Assembly: GCA_016875255.1 (NCBI GenBank)
Contig: VGRU01000058.1
Coordinates: 1 to 15,671 of the forward strand
Direction of reading: 5' to 3'
Origin: Deltaproteobacteria bacterium
Lineage (GTDB): Bacteria; Desulfobacterota; BSN033; UBA1163
Length of the DNA stretch: 15,671 nt
The first letter of the stretch is position 1, and each line of letters begins with the position of its first letter. Positions 6,723 to 13,107 of the stretch are shown here, piece by piece. The position numbers and the translations under genes were made by a program. The notes under the pieces were generated by a model. It ran no database searches and had not been told where the DNA came from. It worked only from the letters and a program-made list of their open reading frames with translations.

Positions 6723-6922
6723 GATTTCTCCTCTATCTGCTCATAAGATAGATGGGGGAGACTTGCTTGTTTCCGGGCGTGCTCAATCGTCATGGCGACC
6801 AAATTGCCAGAAGTATCGAGGTCGATGTAAATATTCTCATTGATCTCCTTGGTCTCGGCAACTTCCAGGTCAGAAAACTCCACCAAGGCCGTGTCGGTAT
6901 CCGAAAAATATTTTATTTTCAT
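6680..6922 (-). CDS. DUF2283 small protein (probable antitoxin-like partner)
   Basis: This is an 80-residue protein. MKIKYFSDTDTALVEFSD ... NIYIDLDTSGNLVAMTIEHARK is the typical DUF2283 fold (about residues 1-52). The last dozen residues (NKSLQRTAKSRR) are encoded by the attC itself, because the frame reads through the R'' box and stops inside the site. It is translationally coupled to the preceding toxin-like gene by an ATGA overlap (6919-6922). DUF2283 proteins are often paired with small DUF4258/BrnT-like proteins; an antitoxin role is inferred from that pairing. Confidence 0.75.
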   Translation of the reverse strand: MKIKYFSDTDTALVEFSDLEVAETKEINENIYIDLDTSGNLVAMTIEHARKQASLPHLSYEQIEEKSPNKSLQRTAKSRR

Positions 6923-7161
6923 TTGTCTTCTCCCTTGAAACCCCTATCAAAGAAAGCATTATGAACTGTTTCTCCATCTGAAAGTAGGATGACGCGGAGA
7001 AACTTGCCTTCCTCTTTGATCTTTTTCCACTTCCGGATTCTCTTGTCCGATTGGACCTCCGTATAGTCTGGATTCTTGACTGTCTTTTCAATCCATTCCA
7101 TCCTTATTTTAGCACGATCAGGCCTCTGTATGGTATAGAGAAAATATTGAGTAAATTTCAT
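6919..7161 (-). CDS. Small BrnT/DUF4258-like protein, candidate toxin
   Basis: This is an 80-residue basic protein (KFTQYFLYTIQRPDRAKIRMEWIEKTVKNPDYTEVQSDKR ... RVILLSDGETVHNAFFDR). The W-I-xxT-xxNPD pattern and the strand-rich end resemble short RelE-superfamily proteins that precede DUF2283 genes. The start lies 14 bp past the R' box of the attC at 7175, with only a weak A/G-rich ribosome site. No promoter is visible in the cassette. Toxicity is not established. Confidence 0.65.
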   Translation of the reverse strand: MKFTQYFLYTIQRPDRAKIRMEWIEKTVKNPDYTEVQSDKRIRKWKKIKEEGKFLRVILLSDGETVHNAFFDRGFKGEDK

Positions 7162-7174
7162 CTTCTTTTTTTTC

Positions 7175-7234
7175 GTCTAACGCTCGGCTTCGGCGGGAGC
7201 CGGATATATTGGCGATCCGCTGCAAGCCGTTGTT
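7175..7234 (-). repeat. attC site interrupted by the intact IS91-like element
   Basis: On the minus strand the R' box is GTTAGAC (complement of 7175-7181), a full match to GTTRRRY. The arms CGGCTT-GCAGCGG and CCGCCGAAGCCG pair with an extrahelical base. The outer box reads AACAACGG next to the arm and is cut after its AAC, where the element begins (7235). Across the element, GTT at the far side (complement of 9664-9666) would complete GTTAAC. Confidence 0.85.
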
Positions 7235-7809
7235 CAAGTAAGCCGCTACGCGGCAGATTTTTGCTTTTATAAGACTTCCTAAAATTCTCCGCAGAAGTCC
7301 ATTCAAGAGGCCACATACCGTTCTGTCAAGTATGATACTTCAAACCCCTCCTCATTAGAAGGGGTAATCCCTCATTATCAAGAAAGGAGAAGTATTATGA
7401 AGACAGAGTGGTATGACAGAACGATCCAAGCCCTTCAACTCAACGGCAAAGGGGAACGGACTCAGGAGGCCTACGCCCGCTCCGTTCGCATGCTGACCCA
7501 GTTCTATGGCAAATCCCCCGATCTGATCACCGAGCAGGAACTCCAAGACTATTTCCTCCAACGGAAAAACGTTGATCACTGGTCCCCCAATACCATGCGG
7601 ATCTGCTATTGCGGGATACGCTTTTTCTACGAGCACGTCCTCCAACGAAACTGGCACATCCTCGGAATCCTCCGAGCCCAAACCGAACGACGCCTCCCAG
7701 CCGTTCTGAGCGTTCAAGAAGTCCGAAGCATTCTTGCCCAGGTCAAAACCTTCCAGAACTACGCCTACCTCTCTACCATCTATTCCTGCGGCCTGAGACT
7801 TCACGAAGG
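7235..7809 (+). repeat. 575-bp direct repeat of 3361-3935
   Basis: It is offset by 3874 bp and nearly identical. The shared GTT immediately before each copy comes from the attC boxes. Confidence 0.93.
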
Positions 7810-8287
7810 TCTCCACCTCGAAGTCTCCGATATCGACAGCCCCCGCATGATGATCCATGTCCACCGTGGAAAGGGGGCCAAGGATCGCTACGTCCCTCTG
7901 CCCCCATCCACCCTCGCCCTGCTCCGCCGCTATTGGCTCACTCACCGCCACCCTTGCCTCCTCTTCCCCGCCCTTGGACGAAACGGTAATGGAGCAAAGG
8001 AGGCTCAGTTTCCCATGGCCAAAAGCAGTGTCCAGGGGGCTTTCCGTCGCGCCAAGGTTGCTGCCGGAGTCCACAAAAAGAGTGTCTCCGTTCACACCCT
8101 CCGCCACTCCTATGCCACCCATCTTCTCGAAGCCGGAGTCAACCTGCGGGTCATCCAACGATACATGGGCCATGCCCAGGTCGAAACCACCATGGTCTAT
8201 CTTCACCTTACCCAAAAGGGGCAGGAGGACGCCTGTCAGTTGATTAATCAGGTGATGGAGGGGCTGGACCATGACCACAATCAATGA
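7397..8287 (+). CDS. Tyrosine recombinase (XerC/D-like integrase) of the IS91-like element
   Basis: This is a 296-residue protein: an N-terminal SAM-like core-binding domain (about 5-90) and a catalytic domain (about 100-285) with the full set Arg134, Lys159, His233, Arg236 (HTLRH), His259 (MGHA) and Tyr268 (MVYLH). It lacks the extra helix that marks integron integrases (IntI), so it is not the integrase of this array. Similar recombinases are encoded upstream of some IS91-family transposases, where their job is unknown. The AAGGAG ribosome site before the ATG is good. It overlaps the transposase gene by 17 bp. Confidence 0.9.
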   Translation: MKTEWYDRTIQALQLNGKGERTQEAYARSVRMLTQFYGKSPDLITEQELQDYFLQRKNVDHWSPNTMRICYCGIRFFYEHVLQRNWHILGILRAQTERRLPAVLSVQEVRSILAQVKTFQNYAYLSTIYSCGLRLHEGLHLEVSDIDSPRMMIHVHRGKGAKDRYVPLPPSTLALLRRYWLTHRHPCLLFPALGRNGNGAKEAQFPMAKSSVQGAFRRAKVAAGVHKKSVSVHTLRHSYATHLLEAGVNLRVIQRYMGHAQVETTMVYLHLTQKGQEDACQLINQVMEGLDHDHNQ

Positions 8288-9362
8288 GATCTTCCGATCC
8301 TTCGGCCCCGAGTACTTGCAACGCTATTCCCAAATCATGCCTAAAACGCACCGCAAAGTCATTGACGCCATCATCAACTGTCGCACCGAAGCCTGTGGTC
8401 TCGCTCTTTATGAGTGTGAAAGTTGTGGCCAACCCCATCGGGTCTATCGCTCCTGCGGGAACCGTCATTGCCCCACTTGTCAACATCATAAGACCCGGCA
8501 ATGGTTGGAGAAGCGGATAAAACGCCAGCTCCCTGGCCACCATTTCCTGCTCACTTTCACCGTCCCGGAGAATCTGCGCCGTTTCATCCGAAAGAACCAA
8601 CGAGCGGCTTATTCTGCCTTGTTCAAAGCCTCATCCGAAGCGATGAAGAAACTTGCCCAGGATGAACATTTCATCGGCGGAGATATCCCGGGATTCTTCG
8701 GCGTCCTTCACACATGGGGTCGTACCCTGGAGTATCACCCCCATATCCATTACATCGTCCCCGGCGGCGCCCTCTCCACCTCCGATGGCCTCTGGCACCC
8801 CTCACGAATCGATTTCTACCTTCCCGTCAGAGCTCTCTCCATTATCTTTAAAGCCAAGTCCCGAGATGAAATGAAAGAAGCCGGCCTCTTCGATCAAATC
8901 CCTTCCGAGGTCTGGCAGCTCGATTGGAACGTCAACTCCCAAGCCGTCGGTTCCAGTGAAGCCAGCCTCAAATACCTCGCTCCTTACGTCTTCAGAGTTG
9001 CCATCTCCAATTCCCGCATCGTGAAAGTCCAGGACCGTACCGTCCTCATTCGCTATCGCAAACCCCACAGCCACCGATTAAGAACCCTCGTTCTTGAGGT
9101 CATGGAGTTTATCAGGCGCTTCTTACAGCACGTGCTACCCCGCGGCTTTATGAAAGTCCGTTATTATGGATTCATGAACCCCAATTGTGGGGTTCCTCTT
9201 GATCGCATCAGTACCCTGATCGAAATGAGTTATGGCTTCAATGTCGTTTTACCCAATACCGACCTCGAACCCCGGCAGCCCATTCGTTGCCCAACCTGTG
9301 GCGGTACTCTCCGACTCTATTCCTTACTGCTGCCATGCAAAATTCTGCTCTGGTCAGGATAG
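8271..9362 (+). CDS. IS91-family transposase (HUH, two-tyrosine)
   Basis: This is a 363-residue rolling-circle transposase. An N-terminal zinc-binding domain has Cys49, 52, 62, 67 and 70 (CESC ... CGNRHCPTC). The HUH motif is YHPHIHY (His158, His160). The paired tyrosines Tyr235 and Tyr239 sit in KYLAPYVFRVAISN, matching the IS91 Y-x3-Y signature. A CPTCGG knuckle lies near residue 340. It would nick at the ori end (right) and end at the ter end (left). Its ATG lies within the recombinase gene, so the two are co-translated. No inactivating change is seen. Confidence 0.93.
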   Translation: MTTINEIFRSFGPEYLQRYSQIMPKTHRKVIDAIINCRTEACGLALYECESCGQPHRVYRSCGNRHCPTCQHHKTRQWLEKRIKRQLPGHHFLLTFTVPENLRRFIRKNQRAAYSALFKASSEAMKKLAQDEHFIGGDIPGFFGVLHTWGRTLEYHPHIHYIVPGGALSTSDGLWHPSRIDFYLPVRALSIIFKAKSRDEMKEAGLFDQIPSEVWQLDWNVNSQAVGSSEASLKYLAPYVFRVAISNSRIVKVQDRTVLIRYRKPHSHRLRTLVLEVMEFIRRFLQHVLPRGFMKVRYYGFMNPNCGVPLDRISTLIEMSYGFNVVLPNTDLEPRQPIRCPTCGGTLRLYSLLLPCKILLWSG

Positions 9363-9663
9363 GAGGTGTTGAGTCTCAAAAAAACAAAACTAAAATTCTA
9401 TCGCTCCCCACCTGCGCTCTCCCAATCAGGTGGTCTTGCTGAGATCCGCCCAGGTCCCGAAAAACTTGAGATGGAACGCCCACAGCGATAAGACTTCTGG
9501 CCCGGCAAATCGCTCAGCCTGAGCAAGAACCGGCGCCTTAATTTCGATTTTCCCTTATTCGGGCTGGGACTCTCATGGTTCCCAGCTTCTCCCTCTAACT
9601 GATCAACAAAACCAATACCCTTATAGATGATATAGACAGCCGCTTGCCGCTCCGGGCTTCTTG
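9363..9663 (+). other. Non-coding right end of the IS91-like element (candidate ori end)
   Basis: About 300 bp without a gene, containing two hairpins: GCTCAG-C-CTGAGC (near 9512-9525) and GCTGGGA/TCCCAGC with a 10-nt loop (9563-9586). Hairpins near the terminus followed by a CTTG tetranucleotide (9660-9663) resemble the ori end of IS91-family elements, but the nick site is not proven. Confidence 0.5.
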
Positions 9664-9715
9664 AACAACGGATTGAAACGACTTCAAAAGTCGTCTCAAT
9701 CCTTATTGGTTAGCG
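9664..9715 (-). repeat. attC-like site or hairpin at the right flank of the element
   Basis: A 33-bp hairpin (9670-9702) pairs GGATTGA and ACGACTT with AAGTCGT and TCAATCC, leaving one mismatch and a 3-nt loop. It is bounded by a GTTAGCG box (9709-9715) and AACAACG at the element junction. Box spacing is short for an attC (52 bp), so it may be a degenerate attC or another hairpin. Confidence 0.5.
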
Positions 9716-9833
9716 CCGTGCGAGTCAGCGCACGGCGCGGTTCCGCATTTTTTCGCGGAAAACAAATCGGGCGAGCGGAACCGCATGGGACGCTCAACTC
9801 CGCCGTTAGCGCTGTGCGCAGCACGGCGCTAAC
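9709..9833. repeat. Cluster of palindromes built from the GTTAGCG core
   Basis: Three perfect or near-perfect hairpins lie in 125 bp: GCGCCGTGCG/CGCACGGCGC (9713-9722, 9729-9738); GCGGTTCCGC/GCGGAACCGC (9737-9746, 9775-9784), with an inner TTCCGC/GCGGAA pair; and GTTAGCGCTGTGC/GCACGGCGCTAAC (9805-9817, 9821-9833), which has one G-T pair. The core GTTAGCGC-GTGC occurs three times in both directions, which suggests rearranged or fused attC ends. Confidence 0.75.
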
Positions 9834-9946
9834 ACCAGAGGTCAGGGGCAAGTGCCACCTGCCTTCGCTACATTTATGAAAGATGGGATTAGGAGTTTGA
9901 AAATCGAAGATAAGTGGCACTTGTCCCATGTAGCGATTTGTTAAAT
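9827..9946 (-). repeat. Long attC site (about 120 bp) of the gene-less cassette
   Basis: On the minus strand R'' is ATTTAAC (complement of 9940-9946) and R' is GTTAGCG (complement of 9827-9833). A long complementary pair, GGGACAAGTGCCAC near R'' and GTGGCACTTGCCCC near R', encloses about 60 bases. The 9-bp pair TCGCTACAT/ATGTAGCGA offers an alternative fold. Length and layout resemble the long VCR-type attC sites. Confidence 0.78.
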
Positions 9947-10122
9947 GTTTTTGTTTTTTAAAGATCGATTAGTTTAAAACCAACTTAATGTATTTTAAAG
10001 CAATTCTTGCTGAGAGTTAATCTATTTTTTGTTTTTTGTTTTATTTGCTTTTGATTGCCTTTATTCTTGTTTTGCTTTTATTCGTTTTTAATTTTGCTTT
10101 TAATCTTGCTTTTATTTTTATG
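9947..10122 (-). other. Gene-less A-rich cassette body
   Basis: These 176 bp between two attC sites carry no credible gene. The minus strand is extremely A-rich with spaced AAAAGCAA units (on the plus strand TTGCTTTT near 10045, 10072, 10095 and 10106), roughly one to two helical turns apart. A short open stretch would encode a Lys-rich peptide but lacks ATG/GTG/TTG and a ribosome site. It may be curved DNA, an upstream promoter element, a small RNA, or a decayed cassette. Confidence 0.55.
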
Positions 10123-10180
10123 ATTTAACGCTAAAAATCAGCGGTGGCTGTAAGCCATTCGCTGGAGTGACTTGTTAGCC
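10123..10180 (-). repeat. attC site of the M23 peptidase cassette
   Basis: This is a 58-bp site. On the minus strand R'' is GGCTAAC and R' is GTTAAAT, a full match to GTTRRRY. The arms (CTCCAGCG/CGCTGA and TGGCT/AGCCA) enclose a short loop. It begins 38 bp after the stop of the peptidase gene. The body closely resembles the sites at 3307 and 6665. Confidence 0.92.
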
Positions 10181-10217
10181 AATCGATTAATTTGTACTAT
10201 ATAAGGAAAATGCAGTT

Positions 10218-10796
10218 TTAATCTATTCTTTTGGTTCGAGTAATTAGCTCTTTTGCATACTCCCCACACGCAATAGGAAGGGTTATATCTTTCTGAGAGT
10301 AAGCAGAATAATCTTTGCTCGGATCGAAACATTGAGGTTTACCGTCTAACCAGAATTTATTTGGATCATAAGTCTGAGAATAATTCGTACAGAGACCTGA
10401 CGGTTTGCAAGTACCGAAGTGAAGATGTTGATAGTCTCTCTTGCCGTAATTGTTGGATGCTCCAGATAGACCAATCAATTGTCCCCTTTTCAGCAATTGG
10501 TACTTCTTGACAAATACTTTACTTATATGACCATAAACTGACTTGAAATGTTCTCCATGCAAAACTTGCACAGTAATACCATTTTCAATGCCTTCTGGAG
10601 ATCCTACATAAGACACTCGCCCGTCGGAGATGGCAATTATGGGTGTGCCACTGCTTATACCGAAATCAATTCCGGGATGGATACCTTCACCATAAGGAGC
10701 AGGGCCGCCATATGGCTTGTCAACGTAAAAAGGTCCATGCGTTGCACAGGAAGACAAAAAGATGGCTAAGATCATGTAAAATACATATTTCTTCAT
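10218..10796 (-). CDS. M23-family lipoprotein metallopeptidase
   Basis: This is a 192-residue protein with a lipoprotein signal (MKKYVFYMILAIFLSSC; lipobox Cys17), so it is probably anchored to a membrane facing the periplasm. The M23 (LytM) domain has HPGIDF (His40, Asp44), YGH at residue 90 and the HLH motif (His124, His126), giving the full zinc set of a peptidoglycan endopeptidase. The C-terminal part is Cys-containing and unlike typical M23 proteins. A strong AGGAGGA ribosome site precedes the ATG. The gene is the first cassette next to the backbone; its upstream recombination box is at 10836. Muralytic function is inferred. Confidence 0.88.
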   Translation of the reverse strand: MKKYVFYMILAIFLSSCATHGPFYVDKPYGGPAPYGEGIHPGIDFGISSGTPIIAISDGRVSYVGSPEGIENGITVQVLHGEHFKSVYGHISKVFVKKYQLLKRGQLIGLSGASNNYGKRDYQHLHFGTCKPSGLCTNYSQTYDPNKFWLDGKPQCFDPSKDYSAYSQKDITLPIACGEYAKELITRTKRID

Positions 10797-10835
10797 TTTT
10801 GGTTCCTCCTCTTGAAAATGCTTTAAGGTTTAAAT

Positions 10836-10842
10836 GGCTAAC
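10836..10842 (-). repeat. Cassette junction box (GTTAGCC) at the array edge
   Basis: On the minus strand GTTAGCC lies 39 bp upstream of the peptidase start and would be the recombination box joining the first cassette to attI or to backbone. No second box or arm is visible upstream, and no integrase gene is near, so the identity of the upstream half is open. TATAAT-like boxes occur just beyond (10860-10865, 10891-10896) without clear -35 partners. Confidence 0.45.
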
Positions 10843-10920
10843 AGATATTAGACAGAAATATTATATTATGATATGATAATTCCGCCTATTATTATATGCT
10901 TGATTCTTACCTAACCTGTT

Positions 10921-10961
10921 AAAATAAAAAGGAGATTCCTTGTTAAAATCAAGGATTCCCC
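10921..10961 (-). terminator. Intrinsic terminator after truA
   Basis: On the minus strand a 12-bp stem (10950-10961 with 10931-10942; one mismatch and one G-T pair) with a 7-nt loop is followed by TTTTTATTTT (10921-10930). It ends the operon that finishes with truA and insulates the cassette array from it. Confidence 0.85.
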
Positions 10962-11120
10962 TAATTCCTCCAAAGAGCCCGGTCGTCGGTATGGCGATGT
11001 GGTACAGGGGCCTCGGAACATCTTGTTTCGGTCTCCCCAACTTGGTAGAACATTATCAAAGAAAGGATGGATTCGTCAAGGTATTTGGATGGTTGAAATA
11101 TGAACAGTCTTGTAAGATAG
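10962..11120. other. Unassigned stretch between truA and its terminator
   Basis: An open frame on the minus strand (about 60 codons, ending ...TDDRALWRN) crosses it, but it has no ribosome site and I do not recognise a family. It may be an untranslated tail or the remnant of a dispersed repeat. Confidence 0.3.
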
Positions 11121-11912
11121 TTAGAATTCTCCTGAATTCCCGTTTCCACGGGAATGACGATTTTTTACGAAACCATCATATTTCACTTCCTTCAAGAATA
11201 AACCATGGGCTGGGGCGGTGGGGCCTGCTTTTTTTCTGTCTTTTGATTCCAGAATCCTTTGAAATTCCTCGGAACCAATCTTCCCTCTTCCTACCTCTAC
11301 CAGCGTCCCAACGATGGCCCTGACCATCTGCTTCAGAAAACCGCTGGCTTCGATCTCGAATCGTATCAGGCCATCCCTTCCCCTCTTCCATTCAGCCCGG
11401 AATACTTTCCGGACAGCGGTCTTCGTTGGAGTCCCTGTTGAACGGAAAGACGAGAAGTCATGTTCACCGACCAGTTTCTGAGTTGCTTTCTTTACCTCTT
11501 CCCAGTCCAACTTCTGCGGGATGTGCCAGGCATATCCGCGATGAAATACAGATCTGATGGGCGTATTGAGGATCCGGTACTCATAGACTTTGCTTATGCA
11601 ACTTTTTCGGGCATGGAAATTCTCTTCAACTTCTTCCACCTTTTTAATGACAATATCGGGGGGAAATAGGCTGTTAAGGGCTTTCTGGATTGTCCCCGCA
11701 TCCATTCTGTTCTGGACTTTAAAATGGGCGACTTGTTCAAGGGCATGTGCCCCTGAGTCAGTCCTTCCTGACCCAATCAGACGGATGTTCTCTCCGGTGA
11801 GAAGTTTCAATTTTTCTTCGATCATTCCCTGGATGGTAAATCCCTTTGCTTGCACCTGCCATCCCAGGTAGTGTGTTCCATCGTATTCGATCAGAAGTTT
11901 AATGGTTCGCAT
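11121..11912 (-). CDS. truA: tRNA pseudouridine(38-40) synthase TruA
   Basis: This 263-residue enzyme converts uridines 38-40 of the tRNA anticodon arm to pseudouridine. It has the N-terminal IKLLIEYDGTHYLGWQ, the catalytic-loop motif GSGRTDSGAHA with the nucleophilic Asp (residue 52 from this start) and the C-terminal FLKQMVRAIVGTLVEVGRG. I chose ATG 11912 over an in-frame TTG at 11921 because family members begin right before RTIKL-IEYDG. The usual end (GLFLKEVKYD) is followed by about 15 extra residues (RHSRGNGNSGEF) encoded by a palindromic repeat. It is the last gene of the minus-strand operon. Confidence 0.95.
   Translation of the reverse strand: MRTIKLLIEYDGTHYLGWQVQAKGFTIQGMIEEKLKLLTGENIRLIGSGRTDSGAHALEQVAHFKVQNRMDAGTIQKALNSLFPPDIVIKKVEEVEENFHARKSCISKVYEYRILNTPIRSVFHRGYAWHIPQKLDWEEVKKATQKLVGEHDFSSFRSTGTPTKTAVRKVFRAEWKRGRDGLIRFEIEASGFLKQMVRAIVGTLVEVGRGKIGSEEFQRILESKDRKKAGPTAPAHGLFLKEVKYDGFVKNRHSRGNGNSGEF
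11131..11158. repeat. REP-like palindrome inside the 3' end of truA
   Basis: ATTCCCGT (11136-11143), a TTCC loop and ACGGGAAT (11148-11155) form a perfect hairpin of the widespread GTCATTCCCG...CGGGAAT dispersed-repeat type. It is translated as the tail of TruA. Confidence 0.8.
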
Positions 11913-11979
11913 TTGCTTCAAAAATAACGTGACCGTGTCTGTGATCCGTGTCCGTTTTTAAATCTAACCCACTCTCCAC

Positions 11980-13107
11980 TTACGACTTTCCACTTACTAA
12001 TTTCAAGGCCCATCCTTGTTGGATAGTGATGGCTCCTTCCGGGCATATCTCCTGACAGCAGAAACACCGGATACATTTACCGTAATCTATTTCCAAGCCT
12101 TTTTCATTTTCTTTGAGCACCTTGGGTGGACAGATCTCTACGCATTGATTGCACAGCTTGCATACCTCTTTTTCAATAACCGGCTTTGAGCTTAGTGCGT
12201 TTTTTAAAGCTTTCTTAATAAATCCCGGAAGATTCCAGTCGATCCTCCATAAGCCGGGGAACTTAAACTGCCTGATTCTCACATCCTCCAAATGTTCCCC
12301 CACCACTATGATCCCATCCATTCCCAGCCCTTGTTCAAAGGCCACTTGATTCGTCAACAGAGACTCTCGTGGAATTCCAAGAAGATCACAGACAATCTGA
12401 TCAAGATTGAGCGGGTCCGGGCTTACTAATAATAGTCCAAGTGGAATGGGATCACCACTGTTTGGTCCGTTGCCTTCCATTCCAACGATCCCGTCCAGAA
12501 TAGTAAGCGCCGGCTGAATCATATGATAAATATCTACCAGCATCTGAGCGAAGAGTTTATGGTCTTCTCCGGCCTTGAGATGCCAAAGCGCCTTCCTCGG
12601 TCCAGGGACACATCCGAAAAGATTTTTGACGCCAAGGGTGAGGAGCATCTGAGCGTGAGTTTTCCACTTCGGAAGATTGATGATGACATCGGCTTCGAAA
12701 ACGGCCTGATCGATCTCAATATTTTTAAAGATTCTTCCTTTGCTCTCCGGAGGCAAAACAGGCCTGTTAAATTCAACAATCGGACAATCCATCGCATCTG
12801 CGACCCTTTTAATCCCGGAATTCTCGGAAACCCTTAGGGCGCTACCCAGCCCCGGGCTATCGCCAAGAATTGGGATTCCCCCATTTTCCCTGACAATCTG
12901 AATAACCCCTCTTATGATGGAAGGGTGGGTGGTCACTGCCTTCTCCGGGCTCTTTCCATAAAGGAGATTGGGCTTGAGAAGGACACGGTCACCCCTCTTT
13001 ACAAACGAATTGATCCCTCCGATGAGATCAATGGATCGCCGGAGTGCTTTTAGAACTTCTTTTTCGTCATAGGTTTGGCATTTGACAATGGAAACAGGTC
13101 CTTCCAT
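11980..13107 (-). CDS. DUF362 protein with C-terminal 2x[4Fe-4S] ferredoxin domain
   Basis: This is a 375-residue protein: a DUF362 domain (about 1-305; VLLKPNLLYGKSPEKAVTTHP, NLPKWKTHAQMLLTLGVKNLFG) followed by two cluster motifs, CKLCNQCVEICP (Cys316, 319, 322, 326) and CIRCFCCQEICP (Cys345, 348, 351, 355, with an extra Cys350). Unlike the gene at 1356, the ferredoxin part is at the C-terminus. Function is unknown beyond presumed electron transfer; it has no signal peptide. Its ATG directly follows the TAG stop of the flavoprotein gene, so the two are co-translated and may work together. Confidence 0.9.
   Translation of the reverse strand: MEGPVSIVKCQTYDEKEVLKALRRSIDLIGGINSFVKRGDRVLLKPNLLYGKSPEKAVTTHPSIIRGVIQIVRENGGIPILGDSPGLGSALRVSENSGIKRVADAMDCPIVEFNRPVLPPESKGRIFKNIEIDQAVFEADVIINLPKWKTHAQMLLTLGVKNLFGCVPGPRKALWHLKAGEDHKLFAQMLVDIYHMIQPALTILDGIVGMEGNGPNSGDPIPLGLLLVSPDPLNLDQIVCDLLGIPRESLLTNQVAFEQGLGMDGIIVVGEHLEDVRIRQFKFPGLWRIDWNLPGFIKKALKNALSSKPVIEKEVCKLCNQCVEICPPKVLKENEKGLEIDYGKCIRCFCCQEICPEGAITIQQGWALKLVSGKS

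Larger units (their letters stand above)
7235..9663 (+). mobile_element. Intact IS91-like element with tyrosine recombinase and Y2 transposase
   Basis: The element runs about 2.43 kb from CAAG (7235) to CTTG (9663). Both ends read inward as CAAG, an AAGCC stretch and then a GCGGC-rich segment, so they are loosely inverted, with a small GCCGC-TAC-GCGGC hairpin just inside the left end. Two overlapping genes fill the middle; about 160 bp (left) and 300 bp (right) are non-coding and should hold the ter and ori ends. The left boundary is fixed by the second copy at 3361, which shares it; the right boundary is inferred from symmetry. Confidence 0.82.

Noticed and set aside
7355..8284. 309-codon open frame antisense to the tyrosine recombinase
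   Set aside because: It mirrors the recombinase gene in the opposite strand, has no recognisable domain, and recurs in the truncated copy only because the DNA is duplicated.
7397..8287. Integron integrase (IntI)
   Set aside because: The protein lacks the IntI-specific extra helix region and is fused by overlap to an IS91-type transposase inside a defined element.
9661..9929. Open frames on both strands through the palindrome cluster
   Set aside because: They consist of hairpin and attC sequence without ribosome sites or protein-like composition.
10138..10332. Minus-strand frame ending NKSLQRMAYSHR
   Set aside because: It overlaps the M23 gene in another frame and reads through the attC; it has no ribosome site.
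10940..11323. 127-codon plus-strand frame over the end of truA
   Set aside because: It is antisense to truA and its terminator, with no recognisable domain.
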